64,000 nt of DNA from assembly GCA_039105265.1 (NCBI GenBank), contig JAPFFF010000013.1, positions 372,001 through 436,000 of the forward strand, in the 5' to 3' direction. Below the pieces are notes generated by a model that ran no database searches, had not been told where the DNA came from, and saw nothing but the letters and a program-made list of their open reading frames with translations. This DNA is from Tritrichomonas musculus (Eukaryota; Parabasalia; Tritrichomonadida; Tritrichomonadidae). A program made the translations under genes and the position numbers. Shown here piece after piece: positions 53,338 through 64,000 of this stretch (position 1 is the stretch's first letter; every line of letters starts with the position of its first letter).

Positions 53338-56300
53338 ATGACAGCAATACTGACTAAACAGAACGCTTTAGACGGTGCATTTATAGGTGGCTCAAAGAAT
53401 CCTTCCTCAATAAATTGTGATGAAATAAGCGCCAAAACAGCTGATATTGAACAAGATTTGACCGTTGGAGAAGATATAAATTTGGGAGGAATCTCTCTGA
53501 AATCTCAATTAATCAACCATGAAGAACGAATAACTTCTTTGGAAATGTCCCCTGGTTCAGTTAATGAATTATCATATGAAGATGGTCTTGACTCCTATTC
53601 CCTTGACTTAAACTCCTTGTCGAAAGCAGAAAATGACGAATACAATATATTGGAAATCAAAATAGATATACCGTCTGACTATTCAGGAAATATTTTTACA
53701 ATAAACTGTTCAACGTTCGGATCTGTAGGAGACTTGGACAAAGTCCTCGGGGAAGCAAAAATAGACGCAAAAAACGGCAAATTTACGAATCCCAAAATTG
53801 ACTCAAATAACGTAATTTCCTATATTGAAAACGAATTATCCGCCCGAATTTATATGAGTAAGGAATCTCTTGACAATCCTTTTGACCTCTTTACTTCTGG
53901 TTTTATGAAAATAAACTTTACAGGAAAGGTTAAGCAATATATTTCAAACAAGGAATCTGGACTCATAAATATCAAATGTAATAATATCGATGCAGAAAAT
54001 TGTCTCAAACTTTATCCTTTCCCTTTACCGAATTTCTATGAGATGAAGTCATTTGGCTGCACAGAAAATGAACAGTATTATTATGCTGATTGGGGTTATA
54101 TTCCCGGAACAGAAGAATTTGACAAGCTCTTAGATGGACAAACTTTTGAGTTCCATGATGAGGTATTTGGTACAGATTTCAAACTCACAAAGCAAAATAA
54201 TGAATGGGTCGGCAATAATTTGTCATACAATATTCCTGGCTCCAAATCAATCAAAGGAGAAACTGAGTTCTTCAAACATACATATCAAGGAATTTTCATT
54301 GAGCAAAACGAAACAAATCGATACGTCCTAAGGAATTGGATACATAATTATTCCGACAAAAATCCTTTTGAAGTCATTGTTGAGAAAGGACTTTGTACAT
54401 TTAACGATTGCAAAGTGGCAAAATACGAAGATAAAGACGGATATTGGGGAATTTTACTGAAATGTACCAAGAAAGAGTCATGTAATTTTTCGGCAAGTCT
54501 AAATATAAACGGAATAGAATATACCTCGGAATTTGGGTATTCTCATAGTAGTTATGAGTCAGAATCGTGCTATAAAGTTGTTTCAGAAAATTGTTATAAA
54601 TATATTCCTTTCCACTACAATAGCCGAATAGATATTGGAAATCCTCCTTACGGCCTGATACTTTATATGCCCTCTGACAAAGAAGTAATTTTTCCGATAC
54701 CAGATGTTTCGTATAAAGAAGGAGGAAATACTTTTGAGTTTCTGGCAGGATGTGGGTATTATTCTGTCGTACCAAGACCTGAAGCATGTAGTACTTTATA
54801 CACAAACTGTAATATACAGACTTCTGGTGTTGTTATTGGAGAAAATATTGAGTCTCATCTTTTTGTTCTAAATTCTTTGGGAAATACAGTAGATATTGCA
54901 AATAATAGAATATCTGAGCTACAAAATCTTTATTCAAACCACCAAAAACAACTAAACGATATGAAAAACAAGACAAATTGGTTTGATTATGTCAAAGATG
55001 TTGTGTGTATAGCTGGTACCACAGTAAATTTTGTCGGCGGTCCAAAGGCGCTTTTATCGTTGGCGGCAAAGGGAATATCAAAGGTGAAAAGCTTTTGTTT
55101 GGCTGGTGAAGAGGTTTCGGAAGGAGCGGAGGCGATAGTTCGGGACGTTGATGTTCTTGCTGCTCCAAGAGAGATTCGAACTGCGCTGGAATTTATTGAA
55201 GAAATAGAGGCGTTTGACAAGAAATGTTTCCGATATCTTTGTTATGGAGTTGATGACGATGAGGAGATTAAAATAGACGGAGAGTATGAAGATTTTCGAA
55301 TAAATGTTCCGTATTTAGATGTATATGCAGAAAATTGTCCTTCAGCTGCTTGGATTATGTCGATGACAAGAGAACAGAAACCGATTTTGTTGGGTGAAGA
55401 ACTAACTAATAAACAGCTGATTACAGCAAAGACAGTCAAAAAATTGATAGATAATCATATGAAACAGCTCAAAACAGTCGATTTATCGGGATATATTTCA
55501 AAGGAAGAAGCGGATGGAAAATATACGACAAAAACAGATTTAACAAACAATAATATTGAAATACTTAAAGATGAAAAAATATATGATGAGGATAAGGAAA
55601 TATTCCTTAATAATATTCATGAAGCTGTTAATGACAACAATGTTTTATCATCACTATTAATTTTACGATATATTTGGGAAATTTTTCAAGATATGATTAT
55701 AGAAGCCGCTGTGTTAAAAGAAGAAACTACAAGAAGCTATAGATTTAATATTGAAGATTATGAAACAATGACGTTAAATGATATTGATGAAGCAAAAGAT
55801 TATGAAGTGTTAAGTGAAAAATCATCTATAAAAATGTATTATAACTTACTTGATAAAATTAAAACTAAACAAGATTCATTAGCGATATCAACAACAATAT
55901 CCAATTATGAAACAAATAAAGAATCAACATCAATTATTCCATCATTATCATTAATAAATCAGTTAATAAATAATGATAAATATGTAGAGAAAAATGATGA
56001 TGGTTCATTAACAATATCTACTACTTTTACAAATAATTCTCCATCACTAATAGTGAATAATCCATATTATCCAGATATAAGATTATGTAATGAAAATAGT
56101 TATGTCACATTAAGATATGCGCCTTATACCGAAGAATTTATGATACAATATAAAGATGTCGATATGATAAACTGCACATATAAATCTCAAAAATATAAAA
56201 CTACAATAAAAGACCAATTAGTAGTTGCTGGACGAGTTATGATAAAAGGTTCTGATTTAAGTATATTTGATATTTATTCATCAAGTTCAGCAAAACAAGC

Positions 56301-57173
56301 GCTTATTAATTTTGGATTAGATTTGGCAAATAAAAGCGAAATATTGTATGAATTAAAAAATAATATTCCAAAATTATCTTTATACTTAAATAGTTCAAAA
56401 ATAATAACGATTAATAAAGATAAAGTAGAAATCAGCACTAATTTTTACAAAACCGAAACTGATAAATATTTAACGGAATCAGAATGTGATGGAAAATATG
56501 TGGCAAAAAATGATGATGGTTCATTATCGGTTAATAGTACCGAAAGTAATATTGCAAGTTTCTTTAGTTCTGTTGATGCAAATACTCTTGCTTCAATTAG
56601 ATTTGGATATGATTCTACATATAATTCTGTCTTTATGTATAGGTCTTCAAAAGTTGCTGATAGTGGGAATTTGGATATATGTGTTGATGGTTATAAATTT
56701 CAATCTTTTCAAATGTTTGGTACTGCAAGAAATACAAAAATTGATTCAAATTTATATGTTAAATGGCAAAATAACATCAAATGGCTCAAATACAATTACT
56801 CATTATGCCCCAATAGAAGCGGGCGAAGAAATATCGGACTATAAGATTGGAAAACCAGTATTTTTATCAGGCCATGTGTATCGTAGAGACCCCCCAGCCT
56901 TGCTGAGTCCAGTGAAACTGGCCAAAAAAATATGTTCGTCAGTTCGACAGCAGAAGACACCACAGACTGTATTTGCTCTGTAATCATAGACGGTTCTTGG
57001 AAGGAATTTGTTGGTGTCATTGTAGAGGTAGATTCTGATAATGGATGCGTCAAATTCGCAACACACGGAGACTATTTATTTTATGTCGATGACGCTAATT
57101 TGTATCAAATAGGAGATGTAATTATATATGACGAGTTAGATATAGTAGTGGGTGTTTCACACCACACTACACA
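53338..57173 (+). pseudogene. Fibre-like protein gene, broken copy
   Basis: The start is at the ATG at 53338 (MTAILTKQNALDGAFIGG). Layout as in fibre B: beta-rich N-terminal half, coiled coil, hydrophobic segment (VVCIAGTTVNFVGGPKALL) and a KEEADGKYTTK-type repeat near residue 720. The 3' end encodes the ITHYAPIE domain seen in fibre B. From about 55540 the base use becomes markedly more AT-rich, so the distal part may come from another lineage. The gene is broken, by one or two breaks. Confidence 0.65.
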
Positions 57174-57722
57174 CATGAAACTTACACTTTTTGTTGATTT
57201 TAATAACGAAAATGACAAAATGACAATCAAGAAGAGATGTCATGATTTACGTCTCGTGGTGCTTATGATTTAATGTATAACCATGAGTGCTGCAACTAAC
57301 ACTAAAATAAAATCGGCCCTAAATAATCCTTAACGAATTTATTTTTATATTTATCTATATTTAAATAAAATAAATATCAAGTGATTAATGAATTTGTCTT
57401 TTCAAAAAATAGATATTTATGTTTTTTAAAATTTAAACTTTTCAAATAGATTTGAAATAATATTTAAAATAAAATTATCTTTTTAAATTCAGATATATTT
57501 TTTAAAAAAATTATTTTAAAATAATTTTCTTATTAAATACATTCGAAAAAAATTATATTTTCCAGTAAATTTAAAATGGCCACAAGATAATATATTGTAT
57601 CATTACTTTTTATATTAAAAAATGGTTTCATTTAACATCCAATATTAATATTTAACGAATTTTAAAATAATAATCATTTTTAATTCCAAAAATATTCTTA
57701 ATTTTATAAATTATGATATCGA

Positions 57723-57950
57723 TCAAAGATTCTTGCTCCTTGAATTATTACCATATAAATTTGGAACAATTGTATCAGCATTATCCTTTAAAAATATTGA
57801 TAATTTCCATGTATTAGTGCTTTTAAATTGCTCAAAACTTAGTTTTCCATTTGCAATTTGATTAATTTCGTCTTGAATTGAGCAAGCATCGATATCTTTA
57901 GGTAAATTTATGCTCCACTCATTTAAATAATAATAATAAAAAAATATTAT
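57723..57950 (-). pseudogene. Unrecognised coding-like remnant
   Basis: About 75 codons are open on the minus strand to a TGA at 57723. They encode LNEWSINLPKDIDACSIQDE and later GKLSFEQFKSTNTWKL, with normal amino-acid composition for a protein C-terminus. No ATG precedes it. It stands next to an inverted repeat (CACTCATTTAAATAAT and its complement, 57916-57960). It may be a captured host gene end; the family is not recognised. Confidence 0.35.
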
Positions 57951-57954
57951 TTAA

Positions 57955-57970
57955 ATGAGTGCTGCAACTC
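57955..57970 (+). repeat. Internal copy of the element terminus
   Basis: ATGAGTGCTGCAACTC matches the reverse complement of the right end over 16 bases, one more than the outer left end does. It could be the end of a nested relative, or a trace of a deletion or duplication at the left end. Confidence 0.7.
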
Positions 57971-58297
57971 ACACAATGCTGAATTTTCAAGATTTGCTAT
58001 ATTCATCTTCTTTCCTATAAATTTTTATCTAAATGATTTTGAATACATCAGTTCACAAATGATATGATCGATAATAAAAAAGTCGAATAACTCATTATGC
58101 TTTTGAATTTTTTTAGTAAAAATAATTTATATAATAGTAATTTAATTTTCTAAACAATATTTTTCCAAAATAAAAAAAAAATAATACTTTTTTGTTCTAA
58201 ATGTACTGTTCTGAAAAAACAGTAAGACAGTTATTTATCTAATTATAAAATATTTTGTATCATCATGCAATAAATTAAGGATAAAAATATTATAAAA

Positions 58298-59693
58298 AAA
58301 TTTAGAGAAGTGCGAGAACTAAAATAACGTATTTTTTGTTTTAAAAAAGGATTGATTTTTCAAAAAATAATTCGTTAGCCTTATGATTTTTTTAATAAAA
58401 TAAAGTATATAATTGATTATGTATATTACATATCAGTATCAAACTATTTGAAAGTTCATACGTCGAAATTTAAATTTTACATATTTTCAAGAATATGATT
58501 GAAGTTGAACCAATATTGATTATTTATTCATTTCATCATATTCTAAATAATATTATTGATATAATTTCTAATTAATATATATATATAATATTATAATATA
58601 AATGAGATAAATTTATTTTAACAAAAAAATTATAGAAAACATAAATATCTAGCTATAATATTAATTTTATGGGGATAATAATTTTATATTAGAATTAAAT
58701 TATATTGTGTGATATTATATTATGATTATTTATAAATCCGCTCGACGGGCGTAGTTTTATTTTTATATTCACAAAAAGTTATAAAAGAATTGAGTAGAAA
58801 TGTTCGTTAGGCTTAAATCCCCTCAAAATTCAATGCAATGTTCGTTAGGCTTAAATCCCCTCAAAATTCTGTACATATTCCGTTATATAATATTTTATTA
58901 ATATTTCTTAAATATCAGTAAATTAAAAATAAATAAAAAGTAATATATAATTTTTGGACGAAATTTATTTTAAAAAATATTTTTTTTTATCTTGAAATAG
59001 TAAACAGAGGACAGATCTTATCTTCAATAATTTTATAAATCTACTTTCACACTTTATACGCTTAATACTTTCATTAAATTAAATAATAATATAATAATAA
59101 CAGGCTATTATAATGAATAAGACTAAAATAAATAATTATCAAGAATTTCAGATTATATCTATATAAACCATGCATTATTCGTTAAAGAAATAATTATTAA
59201 ACCAATTAAATATCAGTTATATGTCAAATGACAACAATAAAACATATTTTTGAGAATCTTTGTTTCATAATCGTAACTTTTAACCAAGGAAATAATTTAA
59301 TTTATGAATTATCAAATAATATCATTGATATTAGTAATAATATATCATTTTATGCTATATTCTTTGTTTGTTTAAATTTCGAATATTGAAATCCTTTAAT
59401 TGCTCAACGATTACAAAAGTTAAAAATGTGAATATTTAAATTATTTTATTTAAACAAATATAAAAATTACCTTAAAAAACAAATTATTTGGTGCTCTTTT
59501 TTTATTTTTTTAGAAATAAAAATTTGAATTGTTTATTTTCTCATATTCAATTTTAAAATCAATATACTATTACTTGTAGCGAACCAAATTAAACAATTAT
59601 ACATTAATTATACATTATTTTACCTGTGTAAATAAATATCTAAATTTGAAATAAATTGGCTAACCAAAGGTAGTTCTCGCACCTCTAAATTTA
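58298..59693. repeat. Inverted repeat pair about 1.4 kb apart, possible nested element
   Basis: AAATTTAGAGAAGTGCGAGA(ACTA) at 58298 and TAGTTCTCGCACCTCTAAAT(TT) at 59671 are inverted copies differing by a 2-base gap. The body between has no gene. It may be an old non-autonomous transposon inside the larger element. No clear target duplication was found. Confidence 0.5.
58801..58870 (+). repeat. 38-base tandem duplication
   Basis: TGTTCGTTAGGCTTAAATCC followed by CCTCAAAATTC occurs twice with a period of 38 bases. It is GC-richer than its surroundings and lies in a non-coding region. Confidence 0.85.
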
Positions 59694-60906
59694 GGGAAAA
59701 ATTTCAAGAAATTCATAAATTTATCATTTTTTAAATTTAAATTTATATTCCATTCTTTTTTGAATTATAATATATATTATTTATAAATATGTTTACTTTT
59801 AATAATTGTTTAAATATTTTGTAGTGAAATATATATTAGACAATTTCATTCATATGATTTGAACCAATGTCATGTTGAATTTTTTTTCTTTTTTTTGAAT
59901 TAATCATGAACAGTGTATGTCACTCTTGAAATTTGATATTTCAAGTTTTTAAAAAATAATAAATGTAACCATTTTTTTGTTAAATTTCAGCAAACCATAT
60001 ATATGAGTATTTTAAAATATTTTTTGAAATATATTAAAAACACTGCTATATACTAAACAATTGTTTGTGAGATATAAGAAAATCAACTTTGGATATTTTA
60101 AAAATAAAAATTTAAAAAAATTCAGTACATCGGCCAATCGAACTAGAGGCAGAATCAAAAGGAGTATTAACAAATGCGCTAAATGGGTAAATTAGAATGG
60201 AAAATATCTCAAATATTATATTTTCAAAAAATGAAAGTTTTTTATATATCTGAATATCTTTGAGACATATGAATATAATAAGCTTATTTTTCAAGATAAA
60301 ATGCATATATTGGTATAAAAACTATATTATATTAGATTTTTCTTTAAATATATAGTAATAATAATATCTTTTTTTCATCAATCTTCGTTCAGAGTTTTAA
60401 AATTGAAATATATTTAATAATAAAAGTGATAAAAAGCAAATATGATAAATATAAAATAAAAAATTTGTTAATTATTAAATATGTTTATTATGATTTTGAT
60501 TTATGATTGGGATAATACCACTTTGTGACTAAAAAATCAGAATTAGACTGAGTATTCTTTTTCTGTTCATTAATTATTGTTTTTGGATTTATCTTGTTTC
60601 TGGAATCAAAAGGTCATTTAATCTGCTAGAATGTCATCTCTGCATCAACTTCAGATGTAGAAATTGGAAAGAGCCTTGCTGCAATATTTGCTAGATTAAA
60701 ACAGAGCTTTTGCATAAATTATTCAAAATTACATTAAAACACATTTTGGTTTTTGTTAAAGGTTTTCTATTAATATTCAATAAACTCTTTAGTTATTAAG
60801 CTTGCCTTTAGTTTTTTTTTAAAAAAATAATTTTTTCATTTATTTAAAACCGCATATTTAAAATGGTTAACCAAGCCTTGTATATAGATTTACAAAAATC
60901 GTTTTA

Positions 60907-61140
60907 CGATCATTTTTTATTCAATATCTTGCTATTTTTTATTCAATTTGTGATATCTTCTATTCAATTTTTGCTATTTTTAATTCAATTTTTGCTATTT
61001 TTCATTCAAATTCTTGAAATTTCAGCATTCAATTTTCAATGAAAAAATTTCAAGAAATTGAAGGAAAAATATCAAGAAATTGAATGAAAAATAGCAAAAA
61101 TTGAATGAAAAATATCAAGAAATTAAATGAAAAATAATCG
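60907..61140. repeat. Long imperfect palindrome (about 115-base arms)
   Basis: The left arm is built of TATTCAATTTTTGCTATTTT units and the right arm of the complementary AAAAATAGCAAAAATTGAAT units, with the centre near 61025 (TTTCAGCATTCAATTTTC). A transcript would fold into a long hairpin. It lies in the right part of the non-coding element. Confidence 0.8.
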
Positions 61141-61551
61141 TTTATATTATTCGTTATTTTTCCAAATTTTTTTTAAATTATAATTGTTAACCAGATGAAA
61201 ATAAAAATATTAGAAATATTCTGATATTTTACTGAAATATTTGATGAATTTTTGATGAATTTTGAAGATTTTTGAAATATCAAATAGCAAAAGTGCAAAC
61301 ACTGTTCATGAATGTATTTATATATAAATATATATATAAATATATCTGAATGGTTAAATCGTTCTAAACACTTTTTTTTGTGCAAAAAAAAACAGTTTGA
61401 AAAATTTAAAAATTTTGAGTTGCAGCACTCATGTATAACCTCGATGTCAGAGCTGTTGGTGATGTTTCAACAATTGATACAACAAATGATATTCATAAAT
61501 CGCCATTCATCAGATGATGCACAAATGAAATATAATTTATTGATATCATAA

Positions 61552-61815
61552 ATGAAACGACTAACTGACCCGATCGATTACACACCAATACCAAAAGAAT
61601 ACGAACGAATCGAATTAATTTATTTTCAACCATAGAGTGTTCTGTTGAAACGAGATGATAAAACATTGAGTCAACAAATGAAGAAATTGAAAGAAGAGAC
61701 AAAAATAAAAATGTTCACTGATGAAACTTTCAATATTGATGAGTATATAATAGATGAATGTTGTAATGGTCGAACGTATAGATTGATTTATAACACAATC
61801 AAAAATAATAAATGA
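61552..61815 (+). pseudogene. Broken small Polinton gene
   Basis: Coding-like sequence beginning MKRLTDPIDYTPIPKEYERI with a charged helical second half (LSQQMKKLKEETKIKMF). It appears broken, by about one break. No family is recognised. Confidence 0.45.
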
Positions 61816-61826
61816 TTTTTTTATTG

Positions 61827-62084
61827 ATGTCTAAAATGACTGAAATTGATTTCACCAATTATAAACAAACACCTATTATTAAATCAATGACGAAATCGAA
61901 GTCTATTGAAAATCTACAATTGACAGAACATAAACCACAAGCTGAAACAAAGCGAGGAAGAAAAAGCAAATACGATAATGATGAAGAGAGAAAGGAAGCA
62001 AGGAAGAGACAACAGAAAGAATATCGTCAACGTAAAAAAAATGAATTGATAGAAATGAAGAAACAAATTGAAGAACATAAATAA
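61827..62084 (+). CDS. Small basic protein, bZIP-like basic region (about 85 aa)
   Basis: Starts MSKMTEIDFTNYKQTP (the second Met at 61836 is also possible), then KSKSIENLQ, and a C-terminal half that is very basic: KRGRKSKYDNDEERKEARKR followed by QQKEYRQRKKNEL. The latter resembles the DNA-contacting region of bZIP proteins, but no leucine zipper follows. Probable nucleic-acid binding. It ends 2 bases before the converging 62087 gene. Confidence 0.5.
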   Translation: MSKMTEIDFTNYKQTPIIKSMTKSKSIENLQLTEHKPQAETKRGRKSKYDNDEERKEARKRQQKEYRQRKKNELIEMKKQIEEHK

Positions 62085-62086
62085 AT

Positions 62087-62854
62087 TTATTTACTTATGA
62101 TATCTCCAACGTTTGCATCAGTTGATGGTTTGATTTTGATTGTGATGAATAGAGGGCTCATTAGTTTAATTGGCTGATACATAAAATCAACGAGACGCAT
62201 TTCAAGATATTTTAATGAATCGCTATTAGTTTTTATTTTTATTGGCTTTGTCTGGTCATAGTTAACAATAAGTGGAGCTTGATTTAAAATCATTGAATCA
62301 ATTTTTGCAATGTTTGCAATAACTGATGGTGTGTAATCTTTTTCACCAATTGAACTATAAACTGGCTGACCCTGTAGTAATACAAGATATAGTTTATTCG
62401 CATAATTTAAAACTGGTAAATCATGAATTATGTATGGAGTGTTATTTTTGATTTCAATTGGTAGTGTGGTGTTATATAATCCAGTTAATAGTTTTATTCG
62501 ATGACTGATAGATTTAATTGTGATATCTTTTGTTGAAAGCATGGTTATTGTATTGTCAGCGTTTACACTAAATGTTATAATATTAACACATTCATCATTT
62601 TTCATCTGTGTTGAATTCATTTTTTTAATTAATTCTTTGATTTCATATGAATATTTATTTTCAAATGTTATTTTTATTAATTGTTTTTCATCATCGATGA
62701 ATTCAAAAGTGTCTTCAGTCGTTGAATATAAAATATTTGACATTGTGTTAATGGATGAAATATAATATTTGATATAACTACATTTCCACGGAATGTCAAT
62801 GTTTAATGATACTGTGCTATAATCAGACGGTTTCGAATGAACAGAATATAACAT
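62087..62854 (-). CDS. Penton-like protein candidate, long form (255 aa)
   Basis: Beta-rich throughout. Its C-terminus (LEMRLVDFMYQPIKLMSPLF followed by ITIKIKP) follows the same pattern as FRIWFTDAEGNEIKPDNFTV and FLKLEL at the end of the 52934 penton-like protein. It is head-to-head with a fibre-like gene 9 bases away, exactly as in the second Polinton. It is twice as long, so an extra N-terminal domain is present. The similarity is weak, and the call rests mainly on position and pattern. Confidence 0.45.
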   Translation of the reverse strand: MLYSVHSKPSDYSTVSLNIDIPWKCSYIKYYISSINTMSNILYSTTEDTFEFIDDEKQLIKITFENKYSYEIKELIKKMNSTQMKNDECVNIITFSVNADNTITMLSTKDITIKSISHRIKLLTGLYNTTLPIEIKNNTPYIIHDLPVLNYANKLYLVLLQGQPVYSSIGEKDYTPSVIANIAKIDSMILNQAPLIVNYDQTKPIKIKTNSDSLKYLEMRLVDFMYQPIKLMSPLFITIKIKPSTDANVGDIISK

Positions 62855-62863
62855 AATTTAATA

Positions 62864-64000
62864 ATGAATAAAATGACAATTGCGTTATACGCTTACAAAT
62901 CTAAAGAAACTGAAATTTTTAATGACAAGGGATTTAAGATTTTCATTGGTGAAGATGATGAAGGAAACGAACAAATAAATATCACTAATGATGATAATGA
63001 TACAATTAAATTCAATTGTATTTACAACAAGGATGAAGTAAATGATTTGGTATCAACTGGAACAAACGACCCTGAATATTTGAAGAAAACAGCATTAAGT
63101 GGAGTTAATGAAGTATTGAAAGCATTAATAACATATCATAGTTTGAAATACGCTAATGATAAACTAAATGTGATTGACAAAAATGTTAAAACATCATCAA
63201 ATGCATTATTGGAATTGTGGCAATGGACGAATTCAAGTATGTTCGAAATTAGTAATGTTGTTAATGTTATTATTGATGTTGTAAATGGTATAAATAGCTG
63301 TCATTGTATGGATGAAGGAGGATTACATGACCAATTAACATCATTAGCAGGATTAGTGAATAATCTCGATGGATATATAACATCAACGATTAATCCAGAG
63401 ATTCAAAACATATGGCATTCGTTTTCTAATTTTAGCACTAGAGTTTGGGGTTCTAATGCTGAACAAATTATGGCATTATTGGATAAAATAGAAACAGTGT
63501 ACAGTGAAGGTAAATCAGCATTGACAACTGAGTTATCGAAAATATGGGCTCCACCAAATGATGAAACTGAAAAATCATATGATATAGTAGACACAAGCCA
63601 AAAAATAAAAGATTTATCAATTCCTATCATTGATGACCCGATGCAAAGACCATTTGATGAATCAAAACCGATTTATGGAAAAATGAATATGCCGTATGAT
63701 TTGCAAGTTAACGGATTGATTAATGGTGTTGATATTAATGATTATATTTATAATTCGATTGAATGTAAGAAATTAAGCATCAAACACATACCATCAACAA
63801 CAATAAATAAATTGAAGACAATAAAAAATAAATTAAATGTGTTTCGAATTGTGTTGAGAAAAAATGAAGTCATTGATGAGTCTGGAGCATTTATGAAAGA
63901 TTTTTATATATACATTGATGAAAATAAATTATATTGTCCAGTTATTACGATTCATTCACAAACACCGTTGACGTATATTGTTAATCATGAAGTTATAGAT
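62864..64000 (+). CDS. Fibre-like protein, C-terminus beyond window
   Basis: ATG at 62864 (MNKMTIALYAYKSKETEIF), open to the window edge (379 codons). Contains SCHCMDEGG near residue 145 followed by a coiled region (LTSLAGLVNNLDGYI), as in fibre A with CQCGGSG. FRIVLRKNEVIDESGAF, a YIYIDENKLYCP stretch and TPLTYIVN resemble FKINLRKNVFLDSEGKY and its continuation in fibre B. It thus combines features of the two fibre genes of the large element. Confidence 0.6.
   Translation, partial: MNKMTIALYAYKSKETEIFNDKGFKIFIGEDDEGNEQINITNDDNDTIKFNCIYNKDEVNDLVSTGTNDPEYLKKTALSGVNEVLKALITYHSLKYANDKLNVIDKNVKTSSNALLELWQWTNSSMFEISNVVNVIIDVVNGINSCHCMDEGGLHDQLTSLAGLVNNLDGYITSTINPEIQNIWHSFSNFSTRVWGSNAEQIMALLDKIETVYSEGKSALTTELSKIWAPPNDETEKSYDIVDTSQKIKDLSIPIIDDPMQRPFDESKPIYGKMNMPYDLQVNGLINGVDINDYIYNSIECKKLSIKHIPSTTINKLKTIKNKLNVFRIVLRKNEVIDESGAFMKDFYIYIDENKLYCPVITIHSQTPLTYIVNHEVID

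Larger units (their letters stand above)
50521..57282. mobile_element. Second Maverick/Polinton, incomplete and broken
   Basis: Carries a capsid module in the same order as the large element: a relative of 17086, a MAFGS protein, a major capsid gene, a penton-like gene and a fibre-like gene. Its left side joins a host kinase gene without any terminal repeat, so that end is missing. At least two genes are broken. Base use is less AT-rich than in the large element, and proteins are clearly divergent, so it is a different and probably older lineage. It is likely continuous with the Polinton-like DNA after 61441. Confidence 0.85.
57283..61432. mobile_element. 4.15-kb non-coding element with short TIRs and 8-base duplication
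   Basis: ATGAGTGCTGCAACT at 57283-57297 is matched by its exact reverse complement at 61418-61432. GTATAACC stands directly outside both ends (57275-57282 and 61433-61440), an 8-base target duplication, as made by hAT-type and some other DNA transposases. A third copy of the terminal sequence lies inside at 57955. The interior is about 80% AT or more and has no convincing gene, but holds several repeats listed separately. Both flanks are Polinton-like, so it is inserted into the second Polinton. Confidence 0.7.
61441..64000. mobile_element. Polinton-like DNA, continuing beyond the window
   Basis: Contains a small basic gene, a penton-like gene and a fibre-like gene head-to-head, the same pairing as in the second Polinton. 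Because the element at 57283-61432 has matching 8-base flanks, this DNA was probably contiguous with 57282. It would then carry a second penton/fibre pair, from a duplication or from a third element. At least one gene is broken. Confidence 0.7.

Noticed and set aside
60112-61702. Short frames in the AT-rich element (60112, 61173, 61312, 61493) as genes
   Set aside because: They are low-complexity, cross repeat boundaries or the element end, and have no promoter motif.
1-64000. tRNA, rRNA or other structured RNA genes
   Set aside because: No cloverleaf-like or conserved rRNA stretches were noticed on either strand; a covariance-model search would be needed for certainty.

Overview
ORGANISM. 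The window looks like nuclear DNA of a parabasalid protist, most likely a trichomonad (Trichomonas or Tritrichomonas). It is very AT-rich, has intronless genes and uses TAA, TAG and TGA all as stops. Many genes carry a TCA(C/T)(T/A) initiator only about 10-20 bases before the ATG, often with an AACGG(T)-type box just upstream. These match the Inr and M3-type core promoter elements known from Trichomonas vaginalis. That genus is also known for many Maverick/Polinton elements. The species is not decided from sequence alone.

LAYOUT. (1) 1-1736: a host gene on the minus strand for a Sac-domain phosphoinositide phosphatase, running off the left edge. (2) 1886-2737: an 850-base non-coding DNA transposon (MITE type, TA target duplication). 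(3) 2744-50088: a 47.3-kb Maverick/Polinton with ~230-base terminal inverted repeats and a 5-base target duplication (ATTAT), inserted directly beside the MITE. (4) 50205-~50520: the C-terminal end of a host MAP-kinase gene. (5) ~50521-57282: an incomplete, broken second Polinton carrying a capsid module, joined to the kinase fragment. (6) 57283-61432: a 4.15-kb non-coding element with short inverted ends and an 8-base target duplication, sitting in Polinton-like DNA. (7) 61441-64000: more Polinton-like DNA (penton-like and fibre-like genes), running off the right edge.

THE LARGE POLINTON. The left half reads mostly rightward. It encodes a 3,861-residue protein of unknown function, a packaging ATPase, two tandem major capsid proteins, a penton-like protein and two long fibre-like proteins. 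A leftward block follows with basic SAP-type candidate core proteins. The right half holds the replication and integration genes (protein-primed DNA polymerase B, KilA-N protein, superfamily 3 helicase, a small winged-helix-like protein, integrase). It also holds many small coiled-coil proteins and a putative surface membrane protein with a Ser/Pro stalk. The two halves use different upstream sequences: right-half genes share an M3-plus-Inr module, while capsid-side genes have T-rich leaders without it. This suggests two expression classes like early and late genes of a virus. The element looks young (TIRs about 98% identical) and nearly whole, with perhaps two or three broken frames. It is about twice the usual 15-25 kb of Polintons.

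LIMITS. All family calls come from motifs read by eye. Capsid, penton and fibre calls rest partly on gene order. No tRNA, rRNA or CRISPR was seen, and no maturation protease was recognised.
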